The notes beneath the pieces are model-generated. The model was not told where the DNA came from and did no database searches. It saw only the letters and a list, made by a program, of their open reading frames with translations. From Flammula alnicola (lineage: Eukaryota; Basidiomycota; Agaricomycetes; Agaricales; Strophariaceae): a stretch of 64,000 bases of DNA. The stretch lies in the NCBI GenBank assembly GCA_015499995.1, contig JADNRV010000037.1:186001-250000 (forward strand), given 5' to 3'. Shown here piece after piece: positions 35,597-48,115 of this stretch. The translations under genes and the position numbers were made by a program. The number at the start of each line of letters is the position of its first letter. The stretch's first letter is position 1.

Positions 35597-36107
35597 TGCT
35601 TCGTCTTTTTTTACATCATATTTGTTACAATATTAAGACTTCGATTTGTGTACGATATGCCCCCCATGTATTCGCTTGATATGCGCAAACCATATACTCC
35701 AAAGCTTTTAGTTAATGTACGCGTTGTAGAGCACGACATATCAGGGGAAGGAGTGAATGTTATGTATGTAGTAGAGTGCAGAGGTGCTTGACAAGAAAGT
35801 GCGAAAGTAATGCCTGGCCAGGATATATCATCTACCACCGCCTACCACCGCTTGCTGCGGTCACTGTTCTTCCGAGACCGCGACCTAAAACAGTCAGCAG
35901 GAATAATGGAAGATGACTATGAAACAAACATGGAAGATTTCACATAAAATATAAATTACTTAGCCTTGTAACTTGACCTAGCGCGTTTTCCTCCAGCTCT
36001 TGTCTGCTGTATCGCTTTCCCCCATGAGGCCCAAAAGAGAATGTCGTTTGTCAGGTTGCAGGCCAACAATTGAGCATTGTTTAGCTGCAACACGACAAGA
36101 CCATTCA
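35597..36107. other. Convergent 3' region, possible extra exons of the minus-strand gene
   Basis: About 510 bp between the condensin stop and the stop I chose for the acidic protein. The minus strand also holds a coding-like stretch (LTNDILFWASWGKAIQQTRA, then GGKRARSSYKAK) followed by a GTAATT...TTTTAG intron and SRSRKNSDRSKRW with a stop at 35842. This could be an alternative or additional C-terminus of the acidic protein. Confidence 0.35.
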
Positions 36108-38928
36108 CTACTGAATGCGCGAACGTTTTGGACCTGGAACATGATGAGCGTGATCAGTCATTAGCAACCAAAAAAATTCATACCTGGAGAACTTGGAGGC
36201 GTCCAATGTCGGCTGTCTTCATCTTCATACCCTTCGCCGCCCGACTCAAACTCGTCGTAACTCCGCTTGGATGCCTTGCTTGAAAGCGTGATGGAACTAT
36301 TAGTCGAGTTCGACTGTGCATTTTCGATTTCGTTGTCGTCCCATGTTGTGTCAGGATCTCCTTCCCCGTCTAAGTCATCTTCCCAGGTTTCTTCATATTC
36401 GACAGGATCTATATTAGACTCAAAAGGTTCGGCTTTATCGCGAGCAGGATCTCCGGTCTCTTGGATATTAAAAAAATCTTCGGTTGCGGCTGCTAAACAT
36501 ATCAGACATGCACAATATATCAGTTAATAAAGCCTGCTTACCAACAGCAACACCACCAAGCTCTCCTGGTGATTCCAAGCCTGGCTCACTGTAGTTAACA
36601 TGATCACCCTCGAGTTCCACATCATAATTTGCATCGTGGTAAACCACGGAATCTAAGGTACTTGGTCAGCACTTACATCAACAACAATGGGTAACACTTA
36701 CCCTGCTCATCAGTTGTTTCATGTCCGGTTCCTGGCACAATACTCGAGTCAAAAGTTTCTGACTCCTCCGCTGTTGTTTCGGCTGTAAGATAAATGTGAA
36801 AGGGCATATACTTCTGCGACGAAGGAAACTTACGCAATTCATTTTTCTCTTCCACACCTTGTTCTTGTTGTTGTTGATCAACATCTTCTAACTTCGCATG
36901 TTCCTCTTCTTCATAGTCGGGAAATTCGAGTTCTTCCCGATTTGGATATTGAGAATCTTCGCCTTCAGGATACGAAGCATCGTCATTCAATCCCGTTTCT
37001 AGAGCCTCGAGTGCGATTACATCGCTATCGGTGTTGTCGCGGGAAGGTTGGTCGATTTCACGAGAAGGACTTGACGACGGAGTAGAATGATGGCTGGGTG
37101 TCTGAGACTCCTTGTCATCATGACTGTCCTTGGTATGCTCGTTCGATGGATCAGGAACCGAGTTGTTGGTGCCGTCATCTTCCTGGTTGTTCTCTTGTTC
37201 CTGGTCTTCCTCTGTCGACAGGGGATGATGGGAAATGCTGTCATCAAATGCAACTTCCAAGTCCTTCGATGATACTTGCTCGTCATCGACCTCCGGTTCA
37301 TGAGCTAGCTTCTGCACATCTGACGCTGGCTCGGCACCTTGATCTTCTCCTTCATGGACATTTTGGTCCGCCTCGTAATCTATCTGCGGTACCGGAAGGT
37401 CGGGATTTTCTGAGCGGAAATACTGAATAAAGTTCGGAGGAATGAATGTCAAAATCTCACCTTCATGCGATGGCTCGCCTTCAACATCCACCTCAGTGGA
37501 GAACTCGCCCACCTCGCCCACCGGTGGTTCTAAATTCAGTCGACTCACTTCGTCTTGGAGATGCTGATATCTGGTAATAAATCGTGGCGCCGACGCATAC
37601 AATCGCATGCGGAGTAGACCATTGATTCCAGATACATCATGCAGCACATTGAGATCATGCAAACTAACTTCTCGTGCATAAATGTTGTCCTATTGGGTAA
37701 AATTAGCTCGGTCGTAATAGTCTGGTTTACAACAAATTGAACATACCTCACTTATGGTCAATTGCAAATCGACAGCATCCAAGACGAGCTCGGCCTCCGC
37801 CATATGAAACGTAGACTGGACAAATTCTTCCTGGCGCAGAGCATCGAACACAGAAGAAAGTGGTTCGTAATATAAAGTCGGAAGATGTTGAAGAACTAGA
37901 TGAGAAGCTGTTCGCCTTCAGTATCTTTTGAGGAAGATGTATTCCAATCGGGAGGCTCGTTGAAGAAGGAAAAATCGAACTGGTCCTCAGAGGCCACAGA
38001 CAACAGCACAGGCGGTGGAGGATCAATATAAACGCCTTCAGAAATTTCGTGTGGATCGCCCAATGAAACCCCGTCCAGAGGAACAGCGTTATTTCTTCCG
38101 TATCGAATGGCTCTGTCTGAACTGGATTGTTATTTGAGTTATCATCTCCTAAATGCGTCCCAGCGTGCGAGTCGTCCTCGGCTGTGTGCAACTTTTCTGA
38201 GGGTTCCGCTGTCGTTTCTTCTGCTGCAGAAAATTCTTCATCTCCTGCTGCTGTTCATCCGAGCCCACTGGAATACTATCAAACCCATCGACCTCTGGAC
38301 CCGGAATAACGCTAGGCTCCGAAAGTTCGACACCAGGCTTCGCAAATTCAAAATTTGATGTGGCCTCGGGTTCTGTTTCGAAATGAGGTACGGGCGTGAG
38401 GACCTCGCTTTCAGGGTGAGCATGACTGGCTTCGTCGCTGGTAGATGTGTCGAGATGTGGGTCCGATAACTCTAGTGCGGAATCCAGTGGCTCCGTTGGT
38501 AAGCCGTCATTCAAAGCGGAGCCAAGGTCTGGGGTTTCAAAGGAATGGAGAAAGGCAGAGGCCTCCTCCAGCACGGTGTCGACGGCAAACATGGCTGGAG
38601 ACTGTGCGTGAGAGACATCGTATACTTCGACATCCAGGATTTCAGCCCCAGATTCATGAATTTCCTCGTCATCCACCATATCGTATTCGTTTTGTTGATC
38701 CAAAAAAGGCTCCATGTCGACCTCTATATTAATGTCCGCCTTTTCTTGAATATATGCGTCGGTTTTTAAATGTGAGTCGCTTTCATGTTTAACAAGTGTA
38801 GGACCATCTTCTTCCATTTTCGCCTCGTCTTGAAACCATTGGTCTGAGGAAGATGGGTGCATTTGAATGTCGTGATCGCCTGAGTAGTCGAGTATTTGCA
38901 TATCGTACGTATCGAGCATGGCGGACAT
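36108..38928 (-). CDS. Large acidic protein of unknown function
   Basis: I do not recognise a family. ATG at 38928 opens MSAMLDTYDMQILDYSGDHD. The first exon is rich in Asp, Glu and Ser (DIQMHPSSSDQWFQDEAKME, VDMEPFLDQQNEYDMVDDEE). A patterned middle segment, QSTFHMAEAELVLDAVDLQL-TISE then NIYAREVSLHDLNVLHDVSG and INGLLRMRLYASAPRFITRY, is the only part that looks folded. A long Glu/Asp/Ser/Gln tract follows with NREELEFPDYEEEEHAKLED. The last exons give KRSYDEFESGGEGYEDEDSR, HWTPPSSPGPKRSRIQ and a stop at 36108-36110. Frame breaks occur near 38235 and at 38092-38094 (one missing T on the plus strand). The basic KRSR end could be a nuclear localisation signal. It starts 198 bp from the divergent GPI10 gene. 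Confidence 0.6.
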
Positions 38929-39126
38929 GATTTTGAACGCCTGAGGCGCAGGGAGCAAGCAACTTGTTGAAGGGTGGTCGACGCACAACAGTTGTCATGT
39001 CCGTGACTGCCTGGTCATTGTATTACTAATATGTGACTAGGTTGGAGCGCTTTAATGGTCACTGAATAGCAGTACCATTGATTGACGCCCTAGCTCTCCC
39101 TAGTTCTCATGACTTCTATTTAACAC

Positions 39127-41171
39127 ATGCGTGCCTCGACATTTCTAGCGATATTCCTTCGCGTATTAATTGCTCTTTTCACCAGAACTTTCTTTCAGCC
39201 AGACGAATATTTCCAATCTCTTGAACCGGCACATCATCTTGTCTTTGGATATGGTCATCTTACCTGGGAATGGATGTTGCCTCAACCCATCCGAAGCATA
39301 GCGTATCCTGCTGTCAATGTTCCAATATATTGGTTATTGAAGGTCAGCGGGCTTGCAGAGTCGGGGAGATTGGGAGACTTGCTTCTGGTGGGTGAGTGCT
39401 TGTCGTTATATCTTGACATGAAAAGGCTCATCGAGGACATGGAGATTGCTTGCCCTAAGATTCTGCACGGTTGTTTGGCAGCATGTACTGACATTTATTT
39501 GGGTGAAATTTCTCGCGTTGTACTGGGAAGTAGTTATGCGTCCACCGCCGTGGGTCTCTCCACATCCTCCTCGTTTCCTGTTTCTGACAATAGGTTAATT
39601 CTTGGCAGATGTTCTTGTCCTTGACCTCCTTTTTTCATGCACTTGCGCTGTCGCGGTCGCTGTCAAATTCTCTGGAAACGTCCCTCACTACAATAGCATT
39701 CGCCTATTACCCCTGGGACGCTAGCTCAAAGCTAAGCCCGCAACTCATTTTCAATAGGTAATCTAATCTTTCTCGTGTAATCTCCTATCGCTCATAAACT
39801 TTATCAAGGCCCAAGTTGATGAAGATGATCGTGTTCAGTGCATTGGCATGCATGATTCGTCCCACCAACGCCGTTATATGGGTATTTCTTTATGCCAATC
39901 TTTTCTGGGCGATTCGTCGTCACAGGCGGATTGTCTTCGCATTCGGAAAAGCCATGTTTGCAATAGGGTACGTTTTCGCCTCTTTATGGATGAAAACCAT
40001 TCATTGAAAGTACCGTCAGCCTAGCATCAGTTGCCTTTATGTTTATCCTCGATTCATTGTATTACGGCAAATCGACTTTCACCCCGCTTAATTTTCTGAG
40101 AACCAACCTATCTTCTGTGTCGCTGTTCTATGGAGAAAGCCCATGGCATTATTATATCTCTCAGGCAATACCCATTCTCTGCACCACCGCACTTCCGTTC
40201 ACCCTCCACGGGATCTGGTCAACCACCGTATCGAAAACAACACACAACACACCTTTGAGGACCATTCTGGCAACCGTATCCTGGGTTGTGTGTGTCTATT
40301 CATTCGCTGGACACAAGGAGTGGCGTTTTCTCCATCCTATTTTACCTCTCTTGCATATATTTGCTGCAAAATCCCTTGTTGATCTGTCCTTCAGACCCCT
40401 TCGACCCTACAAAAGGGGAACAAGCTCCAACTCTCGTGGCACGACTCCGAGAGCCAAAAGTAATTCGCGAGCACCATCCGCCATCCATCGACGATTTGAC
40501 CTTCCCGATATACCCACAAGATACCTTGGGCTTCTCCTCGCGACACTTCCCATATCCCTCTACATCATCTTGTTTTATTGTAGTGGTCCTATCAGTGTCC
40601 TCTCATATCTTCGTTCCATCCCCAAAAACGAGTTAAGCAATAGCACTATCGGCATATTGATGCCCTGTCATTCAGTGCCAGGGTACGCTTACTTGCACAG
40701 AGAGCAACTTACGCATGGCGGAATATGGGCCCTCGGCTGCGAACCTCCCCTCGAGTAAGTCTTTGATCCCAAATTTGACCTAGCTGATCCTGAAACTTCT
40801 TGTCCAGAAATCAAGATCTATCAACATACATGGATCAAACAAATGTGTTCTTTGACTCTCCAAAGGATTATCTTCAGACCTACTTTCCGAACGGAGTTAA
40901 TCCGATATTCCCAGCATCCCCATTTCCAACGTCTGTTCGAGGAGCACCATCTTTATTGCCGTCGGTGTCAGCATTATCTGGCCAGCTCATATATGAGTGG
41001 AAGCATGAGTGGCCACGGCATCTAGTATTCTTTGGAGATCTGCTACGCGAGAACGGTGTTCAAGTGCTACTTGAGACGAAAGGGTACAAGGAGGTCTGGA
41101 AAGGTGGCCGAGAATGGGAAGGAGAAGGAAAGAGAAAAGGAGGTGTCAGAGTATGGAAGTGGTATCCGTAG
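39127..41171 (+). CDS. GPI10: GPI mannosyltransferase 3 (Gpi10/PIG-B)
   Basis: ER membrane glycosyltransferase of family GT22 that adds the third mannose to the GPI anchor precursor from dolichol-phosphate-mannose. ATG at 39127 gives MRASTFLAIFLRVLIALFTR, the first membrane helix, followed by TFFQPDEYFQSLEPAHHLVF with the conserved QPDE, and GYGHLTWEWMLPQPIRSIAY. An intron joins SSYASTA to MFLSLTSFFHALALSRSLSN, then TSLTTIAFAYYPWDASSK, ALACMIRPTNAVIWVFLYAN and FILDSLYYGKSTFTPLNFLR. Then SVSLFYGESPWHYYISQAIP, VYSFAGHKEWRFLHPILPLL with the HKEWRF block, IGILMPCHSVPGYAYLHR and a soluble end KWYP. About 550 residues with eight or more hydrophobic segments, as expected. Confidence 0.94.
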
Positions 41172-41431
41172 TTTTCTATAAATGCAACAGCTTGTCCATA
41201 TTTACTTCAAAAAGAATTTTAAACGCATAACCAAGAAAGCAACTGATAAACAAAGGTACGGTATTAGACTGAGTGCAATGAAAGGTCGCATGAAGAAATA
41301 CTCATAAGTCCAGTGGTAGCCCAGCGGGTAAAGCTACACACAACGGAATGGTAATAGTCATGAGCTCCACAGAAGAAGGTATCTTAAATCCGTGATAAAT
41401 CGCGGCCCCATATACCCCTGCATGTGGGTCA

Positions 41432-43926
41432 TTAATCAACTGCCTTCAATGTGAGCGGAAGGGGAATAAAACCGCACCTAATAATCCAATCGATCATTAA
41501 CAACGCCCGTGTCCTCGCGCTCACTTGCTCGTTCCAATAAATGCTTCTCCAAGCATACATGGCCACCAGCCCACCCATGAACGAGTACCTGCCAAAATCA
41601 AACACAGCTGCGTTGCCAATATATGCGAGACTGCCGAGGTGGAGATACTTGAAGGGGGCTGAAACGGCTTCATCCATCACACGCCCTGGCTTAAAGCTTT
41701 CAACAGGCAGGTCGTGAGCACGGGCGACCTTGTGCAACTTCGTCCCAAGGTATTTGCCCTGTTGTGAGGCGACCTGGGCAGTAGCGGGAAGGGAGGTGAT
41801 ATGGTTGCCAACTTCTTGGAGAAGGGCGAGAAGCTCGTTGAGCGAAAGGCTGTTGTCTGCGTCGGAGTCATAGAGTTCGAAGAGTTCTTTTACTTGAGCT
41901 AGATGATCTTCTGCCATGGGGACACGTTCCTTGAGTTTTTTGACTGCATATATATGAGCCTTAGGTGGTCATAAACATAAATAGCATCATATGCTTACCC
42001 AAAAATTGCCACTCTCCAAAGTCGATTTTGCCATTCTTATCTTGGTCAGCTTCTTCAACTTGTTCCAGGAAGTGATTTAAAAGAGAAGTCTCAATCTAGA
42101 AATATGGTAAGGACGAATCCTATAACCCGAGGAAATGGAATATACTGACTGTTGCGCAGTCGCCAATGGCGTAGACCTCGCCCAGAGGAGCGCCGTTAAC
42201 CCTCAAATGCGAATCCACCTCAATAGCCTTCTTATTCACCTGGTTTGGAAGAAGACTAGATACTCGTTCTGTGAAAGGGTTCATTGCAATTCCCGTTGAC
42301 CATAGAACAAAGTTAGATGGAATGGAACGTTGCTCGGTTTTGCCCTCAGCATTGCGAATGGAGTAAAGGATGTGGGTAGGAGTGACGCCAATGACCCTAA
42401 TAGAAAACAATTATGTTTGAGATTAGCTTACGGGGAATTACAAGAAAATTTTACCGTGCAGATGTGATGAGATCTACTTCATCTCTACGGAATTTGGCCT
42501 GACATCGTAAAGATCAGGAAAGGATATCAATTTGGGCAAGACAAGACATACCTCTGCGAACTTGGATATTTCCTCGGAATACTGATGTTTTTTTGTCAGA
42601 CGATTTAAGTGTGAGCGAGGAAGTTATTAACGCACGGTGTTTAAAATGTGATCTCTTGACTGAATAACATGGATGGATACTTCTTCCCTACAAATCTTGG
42701 GAAACTAGAAAGAAATTTCTGAGTTTAGTAGCTCTTGTCCATGGGTGTAACACCTACATAATTCATAATATCTTCTTGGCAAAAATCGTAAATTTCCTGC
42801 GGAACATGTCATCGTTAATCAGAAGATATGGGGATCAATGGAGATATAAACATACAGCTGCTGTTTCTACGCCGGTTGGGCCTCCTCCGCATATGACGAA
42901 GCTCAATAAACGTTTACGTTCCTCCGCAGATGTCGTAGGCAAACTGGCCATTTCAAAGTTATCTATGGATTGAATCAGTCACCGATAAAGTAGACGACAT
43001 CCTGTCTCCATACCCATGATGCGTCGCCGGATAGCCTGCGCGTCACCAATAGTCTTGAGCTGGAAGCAGTGATCCAACCCAGCAACGCCATGTGTGCTTG
43101 AAGAGGACCCAACCGCAATAACGAGCTTGTCGTATCTACGAGCAGGGGAAACTCAGAATATGCAGGGGAAATTTATAAATTCTTACTTACGGAACATAAA
43201 TGTTGCTTCTTGAGCCATCCGATAAGTTTGTTTCTATTTCAAGGAGACGTTCTGACATAACGAGGTCGATCGCTTTGCCTTGGACGAAATGACCACGCAA
43301 ACGCGCCATAACTTTGCGAATGGGCTCAATAAGTGAGCGAACGGAGACGGTGCCTACTGCAGCGGCTGTGGAAGAAGTTAGAGAAATGCGAGTATTGAGA
43401 GAAACATTCTTACAAGGAAGAAGAGGCGTGAATATGGTGTAGGTATCAGAAGAGATGAGAGTAACATGGTAGTCGCCAGGATGGAGAGATTCAAGAACAC
43501 CCATGGCCTTGAGAGACAATGAGTCGAGTGAAGATAGACAGCGAGCAAAAAACATACACCCCAGCCTCCGCCGACAATAACCAGTCTGGGCTTGTCAGCA
43601 AGCAGCTTTGCCTCTTCGTCTTCTTCATCGTCAATCAAAACACGGGCAACTGGTAGGTTTTTGGGTCCGCCGCGTTCTGGGTTCAAGGCAAGAGGATTGA
43701 CAGGTACACGTTCGACGTGTCTGTCGGTGTAAGTGAAGGCATCGTGTGCAAGAATAGAGGTGCCAACGACCAGAACACCAAGTATTGAGGATATGCAGAG
43801 AAAGCCGGTGTATTTGCGGCTGTCTTTGTCTTTTGGAAGGTGCTTGACGTTGAATAGAGCCTTGGACCAGACCGGAAAGCTAGAGGGCGAGCACGGCGGA
43901 CAGCGACGGCGAGGGGGGTGCGCCAT
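41432..43926 (-). CDS. NDE1: External alternative NADH dehydrogenase with EF-hands
   Basis: Single-subunit, non-pumping NADH:ubiquinone oxidoreductase, probably on the outer face of the inner mitochondrial membrane. The start is uncertain: ATG at 43926 (MAHPPRRRCPPC) or 43983, in the same frame. Then NVKHLPKDKDSRKYTGFLCI, the membrane anchor SSILGVLVVGTSILAHDAFT, and RPRLVIVGGGWG-like FAD-binding Rossmann start, LKAMGVLESLHPGDYHVTLI, SSDTYTIFTPLLP and VKVMARLRGHFVQGKAIDL-type residues. The second Rossmann fold has VICGGGPTGVE. After VYAIGDCATI an insert carries two EF-hands: DQDKNGKIDFGE and DSDADNSLSLNE, each with 12-residue Ca2+ loops. The end FKYLHLGSLAYIGNAAVFDF with LTLKAVD is typical. 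Calcium control is therefore likely. It is 188 bp from the divergent YTH gene. Confidence 0.93.
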
Positions 43927-44114
43927 GCTGGGGCGGCATGATGGAGAGGAGCAAGGATTAAAGTATATAGGGTCAAGCGTCATAAGGACGATTAGACTAA
44001 TTATAAAAAGCCTAACCAAAGTAAGTAAAACTTATCAGTTATGTATTGATTGTGCGAAACTATGGCTACCCGTCTGTCTGACTGATCTCACACTCAAGTT
44101 GTTCTTCTCCGTCC

Positions 44115-46793
44115 ATGTCCGCATCATCTAACCAACCTCTTCCCCCGGATCCCTCTTCTCCCACAACTGGCATAGTAAGGCGCCATCACACAATCTCTGC
44201 TCATTCCCGCAGTGCTCGTGCAAGCGCAAAAGAGGTCATCTCAGAGGAAACACACGAGCAAGAGCAGGCCATCTGGAATGATGACGAGGTCGTAGATCAG
44301 GATTGGGTCGGTGGAGTAGGTGCCGTTGGCGAAAAAACCTCTCTTCATAGGCAGAGCTCTCTTCCGACCCGTTATCATCGCGGTATGCTTTCTTGCCTTG
44401 TCCGATCACCGCCCAACCATCTCTGATCGAGTATCTTTTCATCCAGGTTTTCAAAGCCAGCCTTCAAAGACTGGAAATCCTCCTCCGAAAACGGTTAATA
44501 GTCTTGCCGCTATCGCAGGTAACGAAGGGGACGAAGAGCCTTGGAAGTTCGGCTCATATAATGTGGATGATGACGAGGTACTTTTTACTCTTTTACACTT
44601 TACCTCGCAATCAAACTAACCATCCGCGCCACTCGCAGCATTCTCCTACTGACCATCATGCCGCTCAACATCAGCAAATTATTGAAGTACAGTCTCAATC
44701 TCAATCCAGCAATTCTCCACTTTCTCCGCACTTTGCCAACCTCCCAGTGTCCCTTCTCCTCCTCCTGCTGGCTCTGGTGTTCGTCGTCATGTCTCTCTCA
44801 CATATGGTGCAGCCGTTGGTGGCCCTCGCAAAATGGGCACCGGTCTTAAGCGTTCTGGTACCCTCCAAGCTACCTTACCAGCCCATTCTCAAAACTCAAC
44901 CCCCCGGATACATCGGAGCAAGCGGAAGAAGAGGAATACGCATACGAAGTTGAAGATAATTCTGCTTATGAAGAAGAGTATTACAATAGGCAACAACAGT
45001 CTCAGCAATATTCCAACAGCCCAATCGGTCGCTCCTCTCCGTGGTCATCGGGCAACGAGTGGAGGCAGGCATACGCCAGTGGTACCAGCGGGAATGCAGC
45101 AATTGACGATGTCCAGCGTGCTCTGTCTGCCCTCGAGCTCGCGAGCAACCAGGCTGCAGGACCAATGATGTCGCAGGCTGCTTATGGGAACTATCAGCAA
45201 ACCGCTCAGGCTGTCCATCCTCCTCGATTTAATCCGAACCAGGCTCCTCAACATCAGTCGACAGGGTCTCGGGGAAACAACGGCAATGGTGGCAACGGCA
45301 ATTACAATAACAACAACGGGGGCGGGGGTGGCATAAATTGCAAAATGAGTTTGATGGGCGCAAGACTCCGCTAACACAACCGCAAAGAGGAGGATATTCT
45401 CAGCAGCAACAGTACGGCCAGCAACGAGACGAGAGGAACTGGGACCAACAAAGGACCAGGGCTTGCGGGGACGGGGATCTAACCCTAACTTGCAATATGG
45501 CTACCAACAAGGCGCTAGTGGCCACATGAAGAGTAGCAGCGGAAGCAGTAGCGGTGCTGCCGGCGGCCCGTCTGGCTCGGTACCCAGCGTGCCCCCAATT
45601 CCGCAACAATACCTGCAACAGCAATCACAAGGTCAAGGAAATCAGGGTGGACGGCCGGGTCTTGGCGTCGCTACCACCTTCACCAACACTGCAAATGCCC
45701 CTGCTGTTCCGTCAGGCCAAACGCCTGTCCAGCCCTTCGCTAACACTCCCATCGACGTCCCATCGCTTATTGCGACAAAGGGATATAATCCGGCTACGTT
45801 CGATACTCGGCCACAATTTGCCCGCTTCTTTGTTATTAAATCGTATACGGAAGACGATGTTCACAAATCACTCAAATACGAAATTTGGAGCTCGACAGAT
45901 CCTGGCAACAAGAGGCTTGATAAAGCTTTCAAGGATACGGCTGGGAGAGGGCCAATCTATCTTTTCTTCAGCGTCAACGCAAGTGGACATTTTTGCGGAA
46001 TGGCGGAAATGTTGACCCCAGTAAGGCCTCTATCTGTTTTTCTGTTATCTTTAAGTTTAATGTTGTCGCGTGATTCTAGGTCGATTACACGCGAAGTAGC
46101 ACTGTGTGGGCTTCCGACAAGTGGAAAGGAGTGTTCAAAGTCCGATGGATTTTCGTTCGCGATATTCCCAACCTCAATCTGCGGCACATCAAGCTCAAGT
46201 AAGCGTCTTCGTTTTCTCGATTATTCTGACCCTAATATATTCGCCTTGTAGCAACACTCAAGAACGCAAACCCGTAACAAACTCTCGAGATACGCAAGAG
46301 CTACTTCCCGATGCAGGTCAAGAAATGTTGAGAATTTTCCACACGCATCCAGCGCGAACATCTTTATTGCAAGATTTCGCATTTTATGAAGTGCGAATTC
46401 TCTCTTTCTCTTTGATAGGCTGTGGACTTACCATCATCGATTCCCGACTAGCTTCAAGCTATGCAAAAAATGCAAGCTACAGGCGGCGCAGCCTCTCCAT
46501 CACCACCTGCACTCCATTCACCTCAACTTGGAGCCACGGCCGTCCCTGGTGCCAACACGAACTTCAGTCCTAACCCTTATGCTATGCAGCAGATGGCGCC
46601 GATGATGCAGATGGGGATGGGAATGAACATGGGCATTGCAGGTGGCGGACAGTATGGCGGCCAACAAGGCCTGCTCCCGCAGACGCAAGCCATGCATCAA
46701 AGCGTGATGAGGAACGCCAGCCCCGGCCCTGGTCAACAGCAACAGGGACAGCAAGGCCAGCAAGGGGGCGGTCAAGGCTATATGGGCTTCTGA
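44115..46793 (+). CDS. YTH-domain RNA-binding protein (m6A reader)
   Basis: Reader of N6-methyladenosine or related marks in RNA. ATG at 44115 gives [21 protein letters not shown] disordered N-terminal half rich in Gln, Asn, Gly and Ser follows. The YTH domain begins near 45800: [80 protein letters not shown] and [19 protein letters not shown]. The Trp of IWSST and of DKW fit cage positions. The end is a Gln/Met/Gly-rich tail, with QTAMHQSV-like residues and [13 protein letters not shown], stop 46791. Four frame breaks are each cured by one added base in a run: about 44738, 44900-44905, 45330 and 45459-45461. Confidence 0.92.
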
Positions 46794-48115
46794 ACGCTGA
46801 ATGCCGGCCCTCTTCTTACGACTGTCTTACGCTCATGATGAACCACTCGTCGATTTTCGGTTTATTGGGATCCCACATCGAAAGCGACGAGATATCTTGC
46901 TGTGGCTAAACTCTGTTTCTTGTTTATTTTATAGGTGTCCCAAAACTCAAAGCAATGTCGGTAGCCGAGTCCGCCTAGATCTCGAAAACGTGTGCGCTGT
47001 ATGATCTTCTTTCTTTTGTCTGTGTTACATTCTCCTCCCCTTCCTATTTATGTAATTCAATTTCCCGCCACTGTAAAGCATTTGCGATGTTGTGGCAGGA
47101 ATACCTGTGGCAAGCCACATCTTCTAATCGGCCTCCATCTTTTCTTATTTCTCTCCTTTATTGCCTTTTTTTCTTTCCTTTTTTTGCGATCTCAAACAAA
47201 CAATACACACCACATCTATGCACACATATACTCTCTTCGTCTTATCGTCCTTCTCTTCCCCTCTCCCCTCATTCAAATGTTATTCCGCAATTGTTACAGT
47301 ATTATCGCATAACGGACACGGGACAGTGAATGGACGTGGACATTTTCCGCTTGTTCGCTATCTTGTATTTGTTCTGCCTTGTCATTACATTTTTGGTTAT
47401 AGCCCCAACCTAGTACTTATGTATACTGTATCGGATTCATCCCCAAAACATTTTTTCCTTCTGTTACGAAAGTATAATGACTTAACGCTCAATTCAATTA
47501 CATATAGGCGCTTGCCTCGAAAATATGTCTTCACATTCGCTTGAAGTGTATCATTTTCCAAGTTGAGCCTTTCCTTGTATCTGCACTGTGGGTCTCTCCG
47601 AGCTCGACGACCGATAAACTGGTTCAAGTTCACATTTACGTGCGAGTCGTCTGTCGTTACTTGATTCTCATTCAATGCTAGTAAGTTCTAACTACGTTGT
47701 TAGTGATTCTTCGTCTTCAACGTGGCTCCCTTGGTAATAGGCAAGATATATGGGTCGAGGTAGCACAATTAGGCTCCTTCTACTCCAATGGAGACGTATA
47801 AATTTGGGTTTGTGTTTGGTACATCTGTCGTACACAAGTCGTACAATTATTTATTAGTCGTCTCTCCCAAAAGTAGTAATTGTCACCTATTCTGGGCCTC
47901 AGAAGGATTTTTTGATCCGTTGTATTTGGCATAATCTCCCGAACCAAACGTTTACGGGACGGTCGAAAAGTTGGCTTCCGGTTTTTTAATAACTTGACTC
48001 TGGCGGTTGGTACATATGTGCCAATCAAATCTTAGGCCTTAAGCTTCACTTTAGCCGGGGCTTGCTGAAGCTCTACTATAATCGTACTGTCCTCCTGTGT
48101 CCTTCTCCGAGCTCC
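46794..48115. other. 1.3-kb region without a supported gene
   Basis: Pyrimidine- and AT-rich DNA between the YTH stop and the TilS start. Frames on both strands (for example minus 47780-48028, plus 47161-47544) are short, rich in Phe/Leu/Ser or unlike known proteins. The first part is probably the YTH 3' untranslated region. Confidence 0.45.

Noticed and set aside
40286..40636. Second open frame inside the GPI10 gene
   Set aside because: Shadow of the GPI10 exon, which carries the HKEWRF block in its own frame.
41280..41345. tRNA-like stretch between GPI10 and NDE
   Set aside because: Contains AGTGGTAG and a CGGGTAAAGC but no T-loop or acceptor pairing; it does not fold as a cloverleaf by eye.
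44738..45461. Programmed ribosomal frameshifting in the YTH gene
   Set aside because: Four shifts in one gene, each at a different run of C, G or A, without a slippery heptamer or pseudoknot, and the same pattern in unrelated genes; sequence error is simpler.
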